From assembly GCA_008477525.1 (NCBI GenBank), contig SPDT01000006.1, positions 4,305,501 to 4,369,500 of the forward strand: a stretch of DNA of 64,000 nucleotides, read 5' to 3'. Both the position numbers and the translations under genes were made by a program. Source of the stretch: Hypomyces perniciosus. Taxonomy: Eukaryota > Ascomycota > Sordariomycetes > Hypocreales > Hypocreaceae. Below the pieces are notes generated by a model. It had not been told where the DNA came from and ran no database searches. It worked only from the letters and a program-made list of their open reading frames with translations. Shown piece after piece: positions 22,765 through 35,221 of this stretch; positions within the stretch are counted from its first letter, which is position 1, and each line of letters begins with the position of its first letter.

Positions 22765-25700
22765 ATGGCTGGAAGACCAACTGGAGGACGCCATGGCGGG
22801 CCTTCAGGGAACCGCGATGATTTACTCCTCGATTTAGATAATGAACAGCCGATATATAGCGCGGGACAACGATCAGCCATAAACGATGACGACTTAGCAC
22901 GAGCCCACGACCCGAACCACGAGCCGCAGAGCCGGCCATCTGTATCCTACGATGACTTTGTCGGAGCAGGAGATTCATCATATTCATCTGCGGCTCAGCC
23001 TGCGCCAGGAAGGCCGCCGCAGGCAGGAGGGGCAGCAGGGCCATACCACCACTCTCACCAGTACAGTCAATCGTCAGAACTAGGTCACTATCAGCGGTAT
23101 GGCGACGACTTTGACGACTATCCGAACGACGATGAATCATATTACCAGCATGGTGGCGGGGTTGGCGACGGGCCGGCCTCTGCTAGGAATAATGCGAGGA
23201 ATCGAAACAGTGTTTTAGCCCTAGGAGGTGGCTTCTTTGGCAAAGTCAAGAATAAATTGGGCATGGGCGAGGGCTATTCAGAGATGGACCTACCCCTGAC
23301 GGAGCCTGGACATGATCGAGCCGACCCAGCCAGATCAGCGCAACAGCCGCAGAAGAGTAGGAAGTTTGATATGGGCAACTTCAAGTTCGGCTTCGGCAAG
23401 GGTAAGCCAGATCCGTCGACCCTGGGTCCAAGAATTATCCATCTTAATAACCCTCCCGCCAACGCCGCCAACAAATACGTCGACAACCACATCTCGACGG
23501 CCAAGTACAACGTTGCCACATTCCTGCCCAAGTTCCTATTTGAACAGTTCTCAAAGGTTGCCAATATCTTCTTCTTGTTCACTGCATGCTTGCAACAGAT
23601 CCCAGGCCTGTCGCCTACGAACCGTTATACAACGATTGCACCTTTGATCATTGTGCTCTTGATTTCAGCTGGCAAGGAATTGGTGGAGGACTATCGAAGG
23701 AGGCAGGCGGATAACGCTCTCAACACCTCCAAGGCAAGGGTTTTACGTGGTACGAATTTTACGGAAACGAAATGGATTAACGTGGCGGTGGGCGATGTGA
23801 TCAGGGTGGAATCGGAGGAGCCCTTCCCGGCGGATTTGGTACTCCTCGCTAGTTCCGAGCCTGAAGGTCTCTGTTATATCGAAACAGCAAATCTTGATGG
23901 CGAGACGAACTTGAAGATTAAGCAAGCGTTGCCGGAGACGTCAACAATGGTTTCTCCTAGTGAACTGAGCAGGCTTGGCGGCCGTATCAAGTCCGAGCAG
24001 CCCAACAGCAGTCTTTACACGTATGAGGCGACCCTAACCATGCAAGCTGGAGGCGGCGAGAAGGAGTTGGCACTCAACCCTGAGCAGCTGCTTCTCAGAG
24101 GAGCAACTTTGAGGAACACGCCATGGATTCATGGCATTGTTGTCTTTACTGGTCATGAGACGAAACTGATGCGAAACGCCACAGCCACACCCATCAAGCG
24201 AACCAAAGTTGAGAGACAAGTCAACTGGCTTGTACTCATGTTGGTTGGTATGCTGTTGGTGCTGAGTGTGGTCAGTACTGTAGGAGACTTGGTCACTCGC
24301 AGCGTCTCAGGCAATTCTCTTCAGTACCTATATCTCGACACAATCGACAACCCTGGGAAAGTGGCCCAAACATTCCTCAAGGATATGGTTACGTACTGGG
24401 TCTTGTTCTCAGCCCTCGTCCCAATCTCCCTTTTCGTTACGGTGGAGTTGGTCAAGTACTGGCACGGTATTCTTATTAACGATGACCTTGATATGTATCA
24501 TGATAAGACAGACACGCCGGCTACCTGCCGCACCTCAAGCTTAGTTGAGGAGCTCGGCATGGTGGAATACGTCTTCTCAGATAAAACTGGCACACTCACC
24601 TGCAACCAGATGGAGTTCAAACAATGTTCAATTGGGGGTATAATGTATTCCGAGGACGTCCCAGAGGATCGCCGAGCTACGGGCCAAGATGATGCAGACG
24701 GCATCTGGGACTTCAACGCCCTCAAAGCAAACTTGAGAGAAGGGCACGAAACCGCTGGAGTGATTGATCATTTCCTTGCACTCCTTGCCACCTGCCACAC
24801 TGTCATTCCCGAAATGGACGAGAAAGGCCAAATCAAATACCAGGCTGCCTCGCCTGACGAGGGAGCACTGGTTGCAGGAGCTCTCAGCCTCGGATACAGG
24901 TTTACCGCTCGAAAGCCGAGATCAGTCATCATTGAAGCGAATGGTCAAGAATTGGAGTACGAACTGCTGGCTGTGTGTGAATTCAACTCGACCCGCAAGA
25001 GAATGTCTACCATCTTCCGCTGTCCGGACGGCAAGATCCGATGCTACTGTAAGGGTGCTGACACCGTTATTCTGGAGCGACTGAATGATCAAAACCCACA
25101 CGTTGAAATCACGTTGCGGCACCTCGAAGAGTATGCATCAGAGGGATTGCGGACGCTATGCTTGGCCATGCGAGAGATTCCAGAGCAAGAATATCAAGAA
25201 TGGCTCAAGATCTTTGAGGTGGCATCGACAACCGTTGGTGGAAATCGTGCAGATGAGCTTGATAAGGCGGCCGAGATTATTGAACATGATTTCTACCTAC
25301 TTGGCGCAACCGCCATTGAAGATCGTCTTCAAGATGGAGTGCCTGAGACCATCCACACACTTCAGCAGGCTAACATCAAGGTATGGGTTTTGACGGGCGA
25401 TCGACAGGAGACGGCCATCAATATTGGTATGAGCTGCAAACTCCTTAGTGAAGACATGATGCTTCTCATCGTAAACGAGGAGTCGGCCCCTGCGACCCGC
25501 GACAATATCCAGAAGAAGCTTGACGCGATCAGGACACAGGGCGATGGCACCATCGAGATGGAGTCTCTGGCCTTGGTTATCGATGGCAAGTCTCTAACTT
25601 ATGCTCTTGAGAAGGACCTAGAGAAACTTTTTCTCGACCTTGCGATTATGTGCAAAGCAGTCATTTGCTGCCGTGTGTCACCGTTGCAGAAGGCGTTGGT

Positions 25701-26958
25701 TGTCAAGCTCGTCAAAAAATATCAGAAGCAGTCTATTCTCCTCGCTATCGGCGATGGAGCAAACGATGTATCCATGATCCAGGCTGCTCATATCGGTGTT
25801 GGCATCAGTGGTATGGAAGGGTTGCAGGCTGCACGAAGTGCAGATGTGGCTATTGCTCAATTCCGGTTTCTACGCAAGCTGCTGTTGGTCCATGGCGCCT
25901 GGAGCTACCAGCGTGTGAGCAAGACGATCCTCTTTTCATTCTACAAGAATATTGCTCTGTATCTGACACAGTTTTGGGTAAGTTTTGGATCTAATTGGAT
26001 CCAGTACTTCCAAATGAACCCCTTCACTAACGTTGCAACCAGTTCACCTTCCAAAACGTCTTCTCCGGACAGGTTATTTACGAATCTTGGACTTTATCTT
26101 TCTACAACGTCTTTTACACAGTTCTCCCGCCCCTGGCACTCGGCATTTTGGACCAGTTCATCTCGGCTCGACTACTTGACCGATATCCTCAGCTCTACAT
26201 GATGGGCCAGCAGAACTCGTCCTTCAAGCTCAAAGTATTTGCGCAGTGGATCGCCAACGCTATCTATCATTCCATCATCCTTTACATCTTCGCCGAGTTA
26301 ATCTGGTACGGCGACCTGATCATGGGTGACGGCCAAGTTGCCGGTCACTGGGTCTGGGGAACTGCGCTGTATGGCGCTGTGTTGCTGACGGTTTTGGGCA
26401 AGGCGGCATTGGTGACGAACAACTGGACCAAGTACCATATAATAGCCATCCCAGGTAGTATGGCGATCTGGTATGTGTTTATTGCTGTCTACGGTACTGT
26501 CGCCCCGATGCTCCACATCTCGAAGGAGTATCACGGCGTTGTGCCGAAGTTGTATACCAGCCCCGTCTTCTGGCTCCAGACTGTGGTATTGGCCTTCATG
26601 TGCCTGCTGCGAGACATTGCGTGGAAGTATGCCAAACGCATGTACTGGCCACAGACATACCACCATATCCAGGAGATCCAAAAGTACAACATTCAAGATT
26701 ACCGACCAAGGTCAGTAGAACACATCTCCACACACAAGTTGACATGGCAGAATTTAGTGATGCTAATTATATCTCAGGATGGAACAATTTCAGAAAGCCA
26801 TCCGGAAAGTCCGGCAAGTACAGCGTATGCGTAAGCAGCGTGGCTATGCCTTTTCGCAGGCCGACGAGAGCCAGACGCGCGTGCTTCAGGCATACGACAC
26901 GACAAAGCACCGAGGACGGTACGGAGAAATGGCAAGCTCAAGGCCAATAGACAGGTAG
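22765..26958 (+). CDS. DRS2: P4-ATPase phospholipid flippase Drs2
   Basis: Type IV P-type ATPase that flips phosphatidylserine across trans-Golgi membranes and supports vesicle budding. Three exons, 22765-25977, 26043-26710 and 26778-26958, give 1353 aa, the usual Drs2 length. The first ~190 residues are a low-complexity, Asp/His/Tyr/Gly-rich cytosolic arm. Membrane helices, the actuator DGET motif (NLDGETNLK), the phosphorylated Asp 606 in DKTGTLT, the nucleotide domain and GDGANDVSMIQ hinge follow, then the last six membrane helices. A PISL motif in the fourth helix is typical of P4 flippases. Exon 3 encodes the regulatory tail RMRKQRGYAFSQAD with YDTTKHRGRYGE, which in yeast Drs2 binds Gea2 and PI4P; this separates it from Dnf1-type flippases. 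It needs a Cdc50 partner, which is not in this window. Confidence 0.95.
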
Positions 26959-27399
26959 ATCCGGAGAAAGGGGAATTTTTCATGCGTGTCATCTGAATGG
27001 GAAGCTTGGGGTGGAATGGTGGTTGGTGGTCATGTCATGATGGTTTTTGTGTATTATTTGTTTGTTTTTGGGCATGAAAAACCACGCAGGCAGGCAAGGG
27101 AAGAAAGAAAAAATCTTGCGGGCTTGCTCTGGAGTTGGAACTGTGTGTTTTTGGGCATCATGTTCTTTATCTGCTTGGGGAGGTAATGGTCCTTTTACGA
27201 CAAGAAGAACTTCAAGCCTATTATTACTTGACCTTGGCCTCCTCAGTCGCGAGCTGATTAATGATACCCACGATCTCGCCATCCTTCAACTCGCATATAA
27301 ATAGTGCTATCTGGTACAGTGATCTATACGTAGGTGTTGTGGTTGTCCGTCTCTTTATCCTTGTTGGGTACTATAATACGAATATAATAGTAGCATCAT
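26959..27399. other. Convergent intergenic, DRS2 / terpene cyclase
   Basis: 441 bp of T/G-rich 3' flanks. No prenyltransferase domain follows the terpene cyclase stop here, in any frame. Confidence 0.6.
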
Positions 27400-28662
27400 T
27401 CATTCAAATACTCGATACCGTGGTGCTGTGGCATGCCAGTAGCAACTTCCACCAACATACAGCTCGATTGCCTCCAAATACAGCAAGATTTCCCTGGACG
27501 CCGGTTTCTTTAACCGTTCCTCCTTAAGCTTAGCAGCTCTTGACTCTTCCTGAACAATAAATCCAAGAAGCAGTGTCTTTGCTATCTCATCAGTAGTTTG
27601 GTGCTCCTTCATCAGAACTCTAACGCCGTTCCTTATCCGATCGGTTGGTTGATTCTTCTCAACGTTCCAACTGAAGTAACCGTTGGTCAAGCCCAACACA
27701 TTACCCATTGCAATGTCATATTCCCGGACGGATTCGTAGTCTTTGTCGCTAAGTGTCATGTCCATTCCCCAGCGAATAAAATAAGACGAGATCCTAAACA
27801 CTTTGCATTAGCATTGGACGTCGGTAGAATGGTAACGGCTTACCAATATCCATAGTTCGCAATGCGATAGGGTATGTATTCCTCCATAAGACTGAAGTCA
27901 TCTTCGCGATTGTCAAAGGTCTTTAGATATGTCTTTAAAGTCTCAACCATCTTGGGGGCTTGGATGGGGTCCGTATCGATCGCCTTTCGGAGCAGCGTTG
28001 CTAAAGTCTTCTGCCGCATATTTTGCAGCTCGATGTTCGATGGTTGTATATCAAGTCGGAGAACTTGGCCGAGAATATCATGCTGTTTTCAGGCCTACTG
28101 AAGACGTTAATGGCTATTTGCATTTAGAACAAATACATAGAGAGAGAGAGAGAGAGCTATTGTCACTTACAGCTGAGTATTCCAGCTCCTCCGTCACATC
28201 TATAATGGGATTTACGAGATAAGAAGGTATTCTTTTAACTATAATCACCATTATTATGTAAAGGGACATACCATCGTGAATCCACATCACCTCAACTATC
28301 GCGGATAACAAAACAAGCCTTTCGGGGTAAGCGGAACAGTGGCAAATAGCAAAAGGGTTGCCATAGGGGTTCGAGTTCCTGATCTGTGCTCGACGCCATT
28401 CTCTTGTGCCTTGCTCGCAGGCCTGGCTACCAATAGAGGCAAGCTCATTCTCAACGTCTTGAGCTCTTATGCTGATGCCTGCAGGGAAACGAGAGAAGAA
28501 TTCGGCCACCTTGTGGCTATCCACGGGTTGCCAGACTGACGGGATTAATGACACTCGCATTTCGAACTGAGTATTGCGGGAACTGGGGATGAGACTACCG
28601 TAGGATTCGTATGCATTCGAGGGTAAGTATTTGTGGCCTTTTATTCCAATATTCGTGGTCAT
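27400..28662 (-). CDS. Stand-alone class I terpene cyclase (PTTS-cyclase-like)
   Basis: Resembles the cyclase half of fungal bifunctional di/sesterterpene synthases. Exons on the minus strand: 28662-28272, 28199-28171, 28082-27844 and 27793-27400, giving 350 aa if the ATG at 28662 is used. The split codon between exons 1 and 2 restores WIHDDVTEE, the Mg-binding DDxxE motif. Exon 3 holds EEYIPYRIAN and exon 4 the NSE triad in LGLTNGYFSWNVEK, where the second position is Gly instead of Asp, and the terminal YWHATAPRY typical of the family. A stop follows at once, so there is no prenyltransferase domain and the substrate must come from elsewhere. Family-like sequence (AYDVALHPAIES) precedes the ATG in frame, back to a stop, without any ATG, so the true start or a first exon is uncertain. 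The product is unknown. Confidence 0.8.
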
Positions 28663-30250
28663 GGATTCAATGGCTGGATGCAGGGCAACATCGTATGCAG
28701 GGGGCACTACTTGTGTATGTGGGCCTCGATGATGCTTTCAAGTTATCTAGTTCGGCAATTTGGCCCAAAGAGGCATACGAATCTAGCATCTTGCACCTAG
28801 ATTATGCAGTCTGGAGAAAAGATTGGCTATCGCGGGATTGTATTCGTTGATATCAGCAGTTATGCCCGTTCTTGAAGCCAGTAGAAGATGAGTTTTGACG
28901 GATGATCCACTGCGGAAAGCCTAAGTAGCGTGGCTTTACCGCCAGCTAGGAACAGGGAATAGGGGTATGTCAGACTCTTACACGACATGTTTCAGAGGTT
29001 GACTTTCTCCAACGTGATTATGACCTTGACATCAGTCACCTTGACAAGTAGATCAGCATTTGTCACATTTGGTCATGGATCCGCAGCTGAATCCATCATC
29101 ATTTCAGCCTTCATTGCAATGAGGGTCGATACACTGAATCCGGTTTACGGATTCGTCATAGCTACATTCAGCCGTGTCTCTAATGCAGGTCACTCATCGA
29201 CTTCGGCGCAATCACGGCGTGTATGTGCCTTTGACGTACAAGGATTGGAAGGGATTCAATATCGTATGTGGAAAAGGGAGGACTCACTATAGATGCTTTG
29301 AGAGTTGCGACCCTAGAACGCTGAAGAGTCCTAACAGCCCAAGCCAATAGGCCAGAGGAGAATCCTGGCCTTTGTCGTTGCTTTCGGACCATAAGTTGAG
29401 CCATGTATGAAGTGATATGAGAAAGAACTCAGGTTAAATAAAAGGATAGTGCAGAGTCAGATCTGCGTACATTGGAAAGTTCCGAAGGCCACATGTATTC
29501 AGAACGTCAGGTACTGTCATCGGATTGCGCACATACAAAGCACGAGCAATTGTAATTCTGCATGGGAGAAATGAGGTATCTTGAGTCATATAGATAAGCT
29601 TCACATTCTCCATGATACAGACCGAGTAGACGAACTAGCTCGATAGTATGGAGCAGCTTGGATAAGGGCAACAAAAAGCATCATGAATATTGATTCAATC
29701 AGCACCGTTTACCCCATAACCATTTTTGAATACCAGAATCAGGTCCGACAATGAGTAGTATTAGAGTGCCTGCATTTGGGCAGGATTAAACGCTCACATC
29801 TAGTCAACATCGGCTAAAGTGCAGCAGCCATGCCGGCCAGGCGTCGTGAGATAGGGGTGGTTATCGGCTGCTGCTATATGTGCAAACCTACGTATTGTAA
29901 TATATCATCGTAAACATCAACTAGATAAGAGTCATCTGCGGTAATTAGAATCGCCACTTGAGTGACTACCTTTTGCCATGACTGGTTATTCCAACGTGGT
30001 AGCTCTGGGCCTGCTGGTGCAATCATCCCAGAAACCTAACATCAATTCAGCAAGTCTTGAGACTAAGATAGCGATTTGATACTGGAAAAGGGCTGTATAG
30101 GAGAGAAAATGGGGCTTTGAGGGAGAAATCCATGAGACACTGTTTGAGAACCGTGAGAGGCATATATTTATATGCCTCAAGCTCAAGTAATACCCCGTAG
30201 TACTCCGTACTACTGGTAGTCTTGGAGATGTGCCGAGCCGTGCTCATCGA
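28663..30250. other. Decayed region upstream of the terpene cyclase
   Basis: No intact frame. Apart from the ABC-transporter-like scraps described separately, frames on both strands are broken by frequent stops. Near 28620-28860 lies the poorly resolved 5' end of the terpene cyclase. Confidence 0.5.
29287..29770 (-). pseudogene. Probable relic of an ABC-C type transporter
   Basis: Three scraps lie in the correct order on the minus strand, each in a different frame: a Walker-A-like LLIVGPDSG (about 29705-29765), a post-signature-like RITIARALYVRNPM (about 29525-29562), and a second membrane-domain start HTWLNLWSESNDKGQ followed by a hydrophobic stretch (29287-29409). Stops separate them and the spacing is far too short for a working transporter, so internal deletions are needed. 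Match quality is by eye and the first scrap is weak. If right, a transporter once sat upstream of the terpene cyclase, as in many terpene clusters. The alternative is chance similarity in non-coding DNA. Confidence 0.4.
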
Positions 30251-30292
30251 CAAACAAAGGTCTCGGCCTAAAGGTCCGAGGAAACGTTGGGT

Positions 30293-30319
30293 CTTGTCAA
30301 GCTTGTCAAGCTTGTCAAC
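30293..30319. repeat. Three tandem copies of CTTGTCAAG/C
   Basis: Nine-base unit repeated three times; the third copy ends in C. Non-coding. Confidence 0.9.
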
Positions 30320-31205
30320 ATGTCTTGCTTATTACTTGCCTTTTTTTCCTTCACTCTCCTGAGACTTGCTTGCTTTTTTTTCTCCCCGAATTTCTTTTCT
30401 TTTGTGGTGGATACTCCCGATTTGTGATGGTTCCACAAGCCACTGACATGGAAAAAAGGGTCCTTTTTGATTGCCAACTCAAAGGTGAAAATTTTTCTTC
30501 AGCAAGGGATAGATGTAATATTCTTACTAATGTACTCCGTATATATTAGTACTCTGTATGCTAATCACGAAGATGTCTTGTTTTAATTTATACAAAGTAT
30601 AACATAGAACGCGAGTGTTAGTACAATATACTAACGCTATGGAGTACTACCTAGTATCTAGTATTAGTACGCACATGATGCTGGGACTGTGCATTCATAC
30701 GGAGCTTTGTATCTATGGAGTGCGTCCGGATCGATCCCCATGCAGATCCGTTTGTCCGTTGCCAACGGAGACCCGTCCGGCTGCGCACGATTGGGCCATT
30801 TGGGTTGCAATTCGCTGAGTACTATGTCTTAGGAAAAAGAGGACGGGAAATTCCGACAAATCCCCCTCAAGTTTTGTCTACCATCTCTCTGTAGGTAGTA
30901 TATAAGTACTAGTAGTATGGAGCAGAGCATAACTAATGCATAGAACTCTCCAGCCAGGAGAGATTCACATCTCGGCAACGTGGAGCAATAGTTCACCGGT
31001 GCTATCGACGTGGCATTGGTCCGGCTCTTTCGTAGCCAACTACCTCGTACGAGTACTACTAGCTAGTTGAACCCATTCAAATGGTGGGGACAAGCACGGG
31101 TCAGGTTCCAACTGGCTATCTTATGCATCTCTCAAGCATAGAGTTGTGGGGGTGGCGCTGAGGAAGAAGATTGAGGTGAACAAAGAGAAGACATCACTGG
31201 TGATG

Positions 31206-31232
31206 AAAAAAAAAAAAAAAAAAAAAAAAAAA
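31206..31232. repeat. A27 homopolymer
   Basis: Uninterrupted run of 27 A. It could be a simple homopolymer or the tail of an old retrotransposed copy; nothing recognisable precedes it. Confidence 0.9.
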
Positions 31233-33841
31233 GCCATGGCCACCGCTTATTCCTCGTTTGTTCTTCCGTAATATCTACTCTACTCGTACATGGTTGTCAA
31301 GTGCCCAATTATGAGAGACAAGTCTTTGCCTGGTGGAGCAAGACGAGCAAGGTCGAGAACATGGGATCGGGATTCGGGACGCAGGACAGAACAGAGTTGT
31401 CACTCAATGGCGGCGTGTGAAGTGTTGATTGGCAGATGCCCCGGCCCTGGCTTCTTGCGTTGTGTTTCTCCATAGCTGCTCAGGGGCATTGCTGGACGGG
31501 AGAGTCGGGGACAAAAGACATGGACGTCTCACTGGCACCAGCCCCTGCGGAGTGGGACATGGACATGGGGTACTACTCCGTACCGCTCCCAGGAAACAGG
31601 CTACCTAGAGCAGGGTCCCCTTTGCGGACGGAGAGTTTGTGGTTCTGGCGGTATGTCGTTTGTCGGGGGGACATGGACGCACCTCGCCTGCTGTTGTTGA
31701 TGGACGGCCGCTCCGTATGAGTACGGACTCCATAGCAGTACGTGTACGATGAATTAATGCTCACCAAGGCATTCCGCATTGTCTTTGCCTTGTACTCCGT
31801 AGTCCTGGAGATGTTGTACAGCCAGCCAGCCCGTCTGTCCATCTTTACACGGCGGAGTTCGGGTCCTCGGCGTGATGGAATGATTGGACAATGGAGTCTG
31901 ATCCGAAGCTTCTCCCCGGCCCTCAGGGTGAAAATCGGGAATATTCTTCTCCACAATCGAGGTACGGAACGGTTACCGGAGGTCCAACAAGTCTTGTCGC
32001 TCAAGTCTAGCCTCTCAAGTCTCCATCAATCCTTTGAGAGTGATTTTTTTTTTTCGTGCGACGCCACTGTGCAAGCCTCTCGCTAGCTGAGCATGAGTTG
32101 GGCTTCTCCATTGTGAATGGGCCAAAAGGGTGCATCTTTGCACACCTGGATGGGTCCTGAACGAACGAGTGGTGAGACGTGAAGCCGGACCGTGACATGA
32201 CGACAAAGCCGCCAGCCCGAGCCGCAGAGTGGATATTCTCCGCCAACCAGGTCTGAGGGAACAGGGAACGGGGAACAGGGAATAAGGGGGAGAGCAGCGC
32301 TTGGGACAACAGCTCCTACTTGTAAGGAAATGCCCTCAGAGAATCTGGGCGGCCGTTGTTGTACGACGACGCATATTAATAGAGCACATTGTGTAAAGAA
32401 GTCGCCGAACTGATGATGATGATTAGTAGTAGGCACTCACTCATATCCGAAGCAGACGGATTACTATTACTTCTCGGATTGTACGGAGTAGTACGGAGTA
32501 GTACTGCTTCGTTCGTTCGTACGGAGTACTCGTAGGGACGATTCTGGGGCTCGAACAAGCTCAACCCCCACAAAGACTGCAAGGAGCAGGGGTATAAGGT
32601 GTAACTAACCATTCATGTTCGTCGTGCGCGCTGCTGCATGTCTGGCACTGCTTTACTACTCGTACTTTGTACTTTTCTTTGCTTGCTTTGGTCACTTAGC
32701 CACAGTAGCAGCAAATCAAACCACTAGTAGAGACATTGCGGAGGGCCAACGGAAGGGGCTGGATGTGTGTGTGATGTGATGATGTTCCCGGAGAGTCGAG
32801 GACCCTGATTGCCTGCTGAGATGATGACGAGGCCAGAAAGGGTTTAAAAAAAAGAAAAAAAGAAAAAAAAAAGGCATCATGGACATCAGGGTCTTCATCG
32901 TCAGTGCCAAGACGCCTACGAGAGTACTGCTATGTAAAATTAGTTGATTAGCTAATGCCGACTCACATCAGAGTTGCGCAATAAGATGCAAGAATTGGAA
33001 AAGTCTAGAAAAACAAGAGAATTATTAACGGTGAATGACGTTTGGCGCCCAGGAAACGTGCTCGTTGGACTGGACACACTAGCAGGCGATTTTGCGTGAG
33101 AATTGTGCCATCCTCCAAGTACTCCATATCGTCAGCTGGGCCCATTCCTCCCGCTAGAGAGGACTCTAGAGGACCACGTTGTGACGCGCCAACTCCACTG
33201 GCTGAGCAGCCGCCGTGTCGTACGTCCCGAATGAATTTTTATTTTTATTTTTATTTTCATTCAATTCTCATTTTCATTTGTTTGTTCATTTTGCTAGTTG
33301 CTGGACGGCTAGAGAAGGGTAGCATTCTTCATGGCGCTTGTGTTATTTAGCTTATTAGGTAGTTTAGTTAGTTTGGGGGTGGAGAAGTGTTTTGATCCTG
33401 AGACGATCGGCATACGGAGTACTTCGTACACAACTGCACAAATATCATATCATACGAGCACGAGGTTAGCACGGAGTAGTAGTACAAAGGCCAGCAAGGT
33501 ACGGCTACGGAGTACCTGATTCATGGCACTGGGTCCATACTACGCCATTATCAGGGGACGGAGGAGTACGAACGGAGTACCGTGTACTGCAGTGCATGAG
33601 GCTTGCACAACTTGGCCATGGTTCCAAATATTGCCCCCTTCCCTTAGCCTGGCCATGCACCGTGCAATAGACTTGTCACATTCACAATCAGCTGGGGCAA
33701 TGCAATGTGTGTTTTGTGTATGTATGTACGGAGTACTCCGTATGTATGTCCTCTTCACCTTGTGTGCGTGCCTGGCGGAGATAATGCAGGCTGCTCGATT
33801 CCCATCAGTTGGGGTCCGTCCATAGCCTGTTTGTCTGCCTG

Positions 33842-33869
33842 CCTATCCTATCCTATCCTATCCTATCCT
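33842..33869. repeat. (CTATC)n microsatellite
   Basis: Five to six CTATC units in non-coding DNA. Confidence 0.9.
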
Positions 33870-34159
33870 GGACTTATTAATCTAGGAGACTCCCCGGATG
33901 CTGTGGCTTTTTGTTGTCTGAGCCGTTGCTTTTTCCCCTCCGCTCACTCGCCCTCTCTTGTTTCACACTGCAATTCGTTCGTTGGCAGTTCAATTCAAAA
34001 AGAAGCCAAGCCGCCGCACCCCGCGAGAAACTCTTCTGTCGAGGCTTATTCTGTCCGTACCTATTGCAACATACAAGACCAACTTTGGCTCGCCAAGCTC
34101 GTCACCCGCCCTCGAAATCACTTCAGCGTCTTTCCATCTGGGGGGCCCTTTTATTTATG

Positions 34160-35221
34160 TCATAGTTCAACTATAAATATATATTTACCCATATATATTT
34201 TCAACCCTTCTCACCACATCATCCGCATTCTTACTCTCACCCTCACCCTCTCCCTCTCCCTCTCCCTCTCCCTCTCCCTCTCCCCGAGTTACGACATTGT
34301 GGAGCCGTTCTTCGTTGATAAGGTGTGATCACCGCCCGGGCCGAGCTAAGAGAAGAAAAAGGAAAGGAAAAAAAAAAAGACGACTTCCGATCCGACTGGA
34401 AACCAAAGCCAGAGCCGTCGACTCGTATCTCCGCTTTCGGCTGGTCCCTAATACCTATCAGTCAATCACAACACCAACAAGAGTCACACACACACGTCTC
34501 TTATATCAGACCCTATACACCTTGGCCTCCGACTGGCTGACTCTCACACCCTTCCATTTTCTGCGCCTCGAACATCAACACGTCCGAATTTGTCCAGGTG
34601 CAGCTTCGCCTCCTCCGGCAACACCAATACGGCATCCCGTGCCACTTACACGAAAGTCGACTTATCCCATCTCGCCCGACTGCGAGACTTACCTTCCGCT
34701 TGGAGGCCCATCATCTGACCAACGAAGCTATATTTGGTTTTGGAATTTTAAAAAAAATCCACTTAAGGATATCGCGCTTGCGGACTTGTTAACCGTCAAC
34801 TGGACATCAAAACCCATCTTCTGACGAATCGATCTGCGCAACCCATTTGCATCTGCCGAGCCCTGTCGATCATATTCGTGTGGCTCCCATTCCGTCTGCC
34901 TTTGGTGGCACAAGATCCAATATCTTTCCCTCTTGCGCACGTGGACGAACCTGGAAGCTTCTTTTCCGCCACGAATATTTAGCCGGACACCCAAACAATC
35001 TCTACTCGTACACAAACAACCACAAACGCGCGTTTCTGTTAAACCACGTCTCATCTTGGCTTCCAACGAGTGTCGATCCTGGTAGTTCACACCATCCTCT
35101 CAGAACTGCCAGGATAACACCTTATCCATTCGCCACGCAGCTCGGTGGCTCCATCCCTGCTGTCCAATCAGCAAACCTTTGAAGCAACTCTTCCGTCGTC
35201 GGTCTTGACCAGTCTGTCCAG
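34160..35221 (+). promoter_or_regulatory. CT-rich promoter and ATG-free leader of the Ecl1-type gene
   Basis: A CCCTCT-repeat pyrimidine tract (34230-34285) of the sort found at fungal start sites is followed by more than 900 bases without a single ATG in any forward frame. The first ATG is that of the gene at 35222. The complement of the same stretch does contain ATGs. This fits a long scanned 5'UTR; it may also hide an intron. Confidence 0.65.

Larger units (their letters stand above)
30251..34159. other. Gene-poor 3.9 kb with simple repeats and GTAC motifs
   Basis: No supported gene. Frames such as 31573-32004 (minus) and 33705-34328 (plus) have composition and breaks unlike the true genes here. 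It holds an A27 tract, A/T-rich tracts (32848-32872, 33236-33262), a (CTATC)n repeat and about ten copies of the TACGGAGTAC/GTACTCCGTA word, including a perfect palindromic pair at 33728-33744. Confidence 0.6.

Noticed and set aside
28360..28380. tRNA B-box-like GGTTCGAGTTC
   Set aside because: Lies inside a coding exon of the terpene cyclase and has no cloverleaf around it.
31573..32004. 143-codon minus-strand frame
   Set aside because: Composition is unlike the real genes, with no domain or splice support; it overlaps GTAC motifs that are non-coding elsewhere.
33705..34328. 207-codon plus-strand frame
   Set aside because: It translates microsatellites and the CCCTCT promoter tract; the repetitive Leu/Ser end is an artefact.
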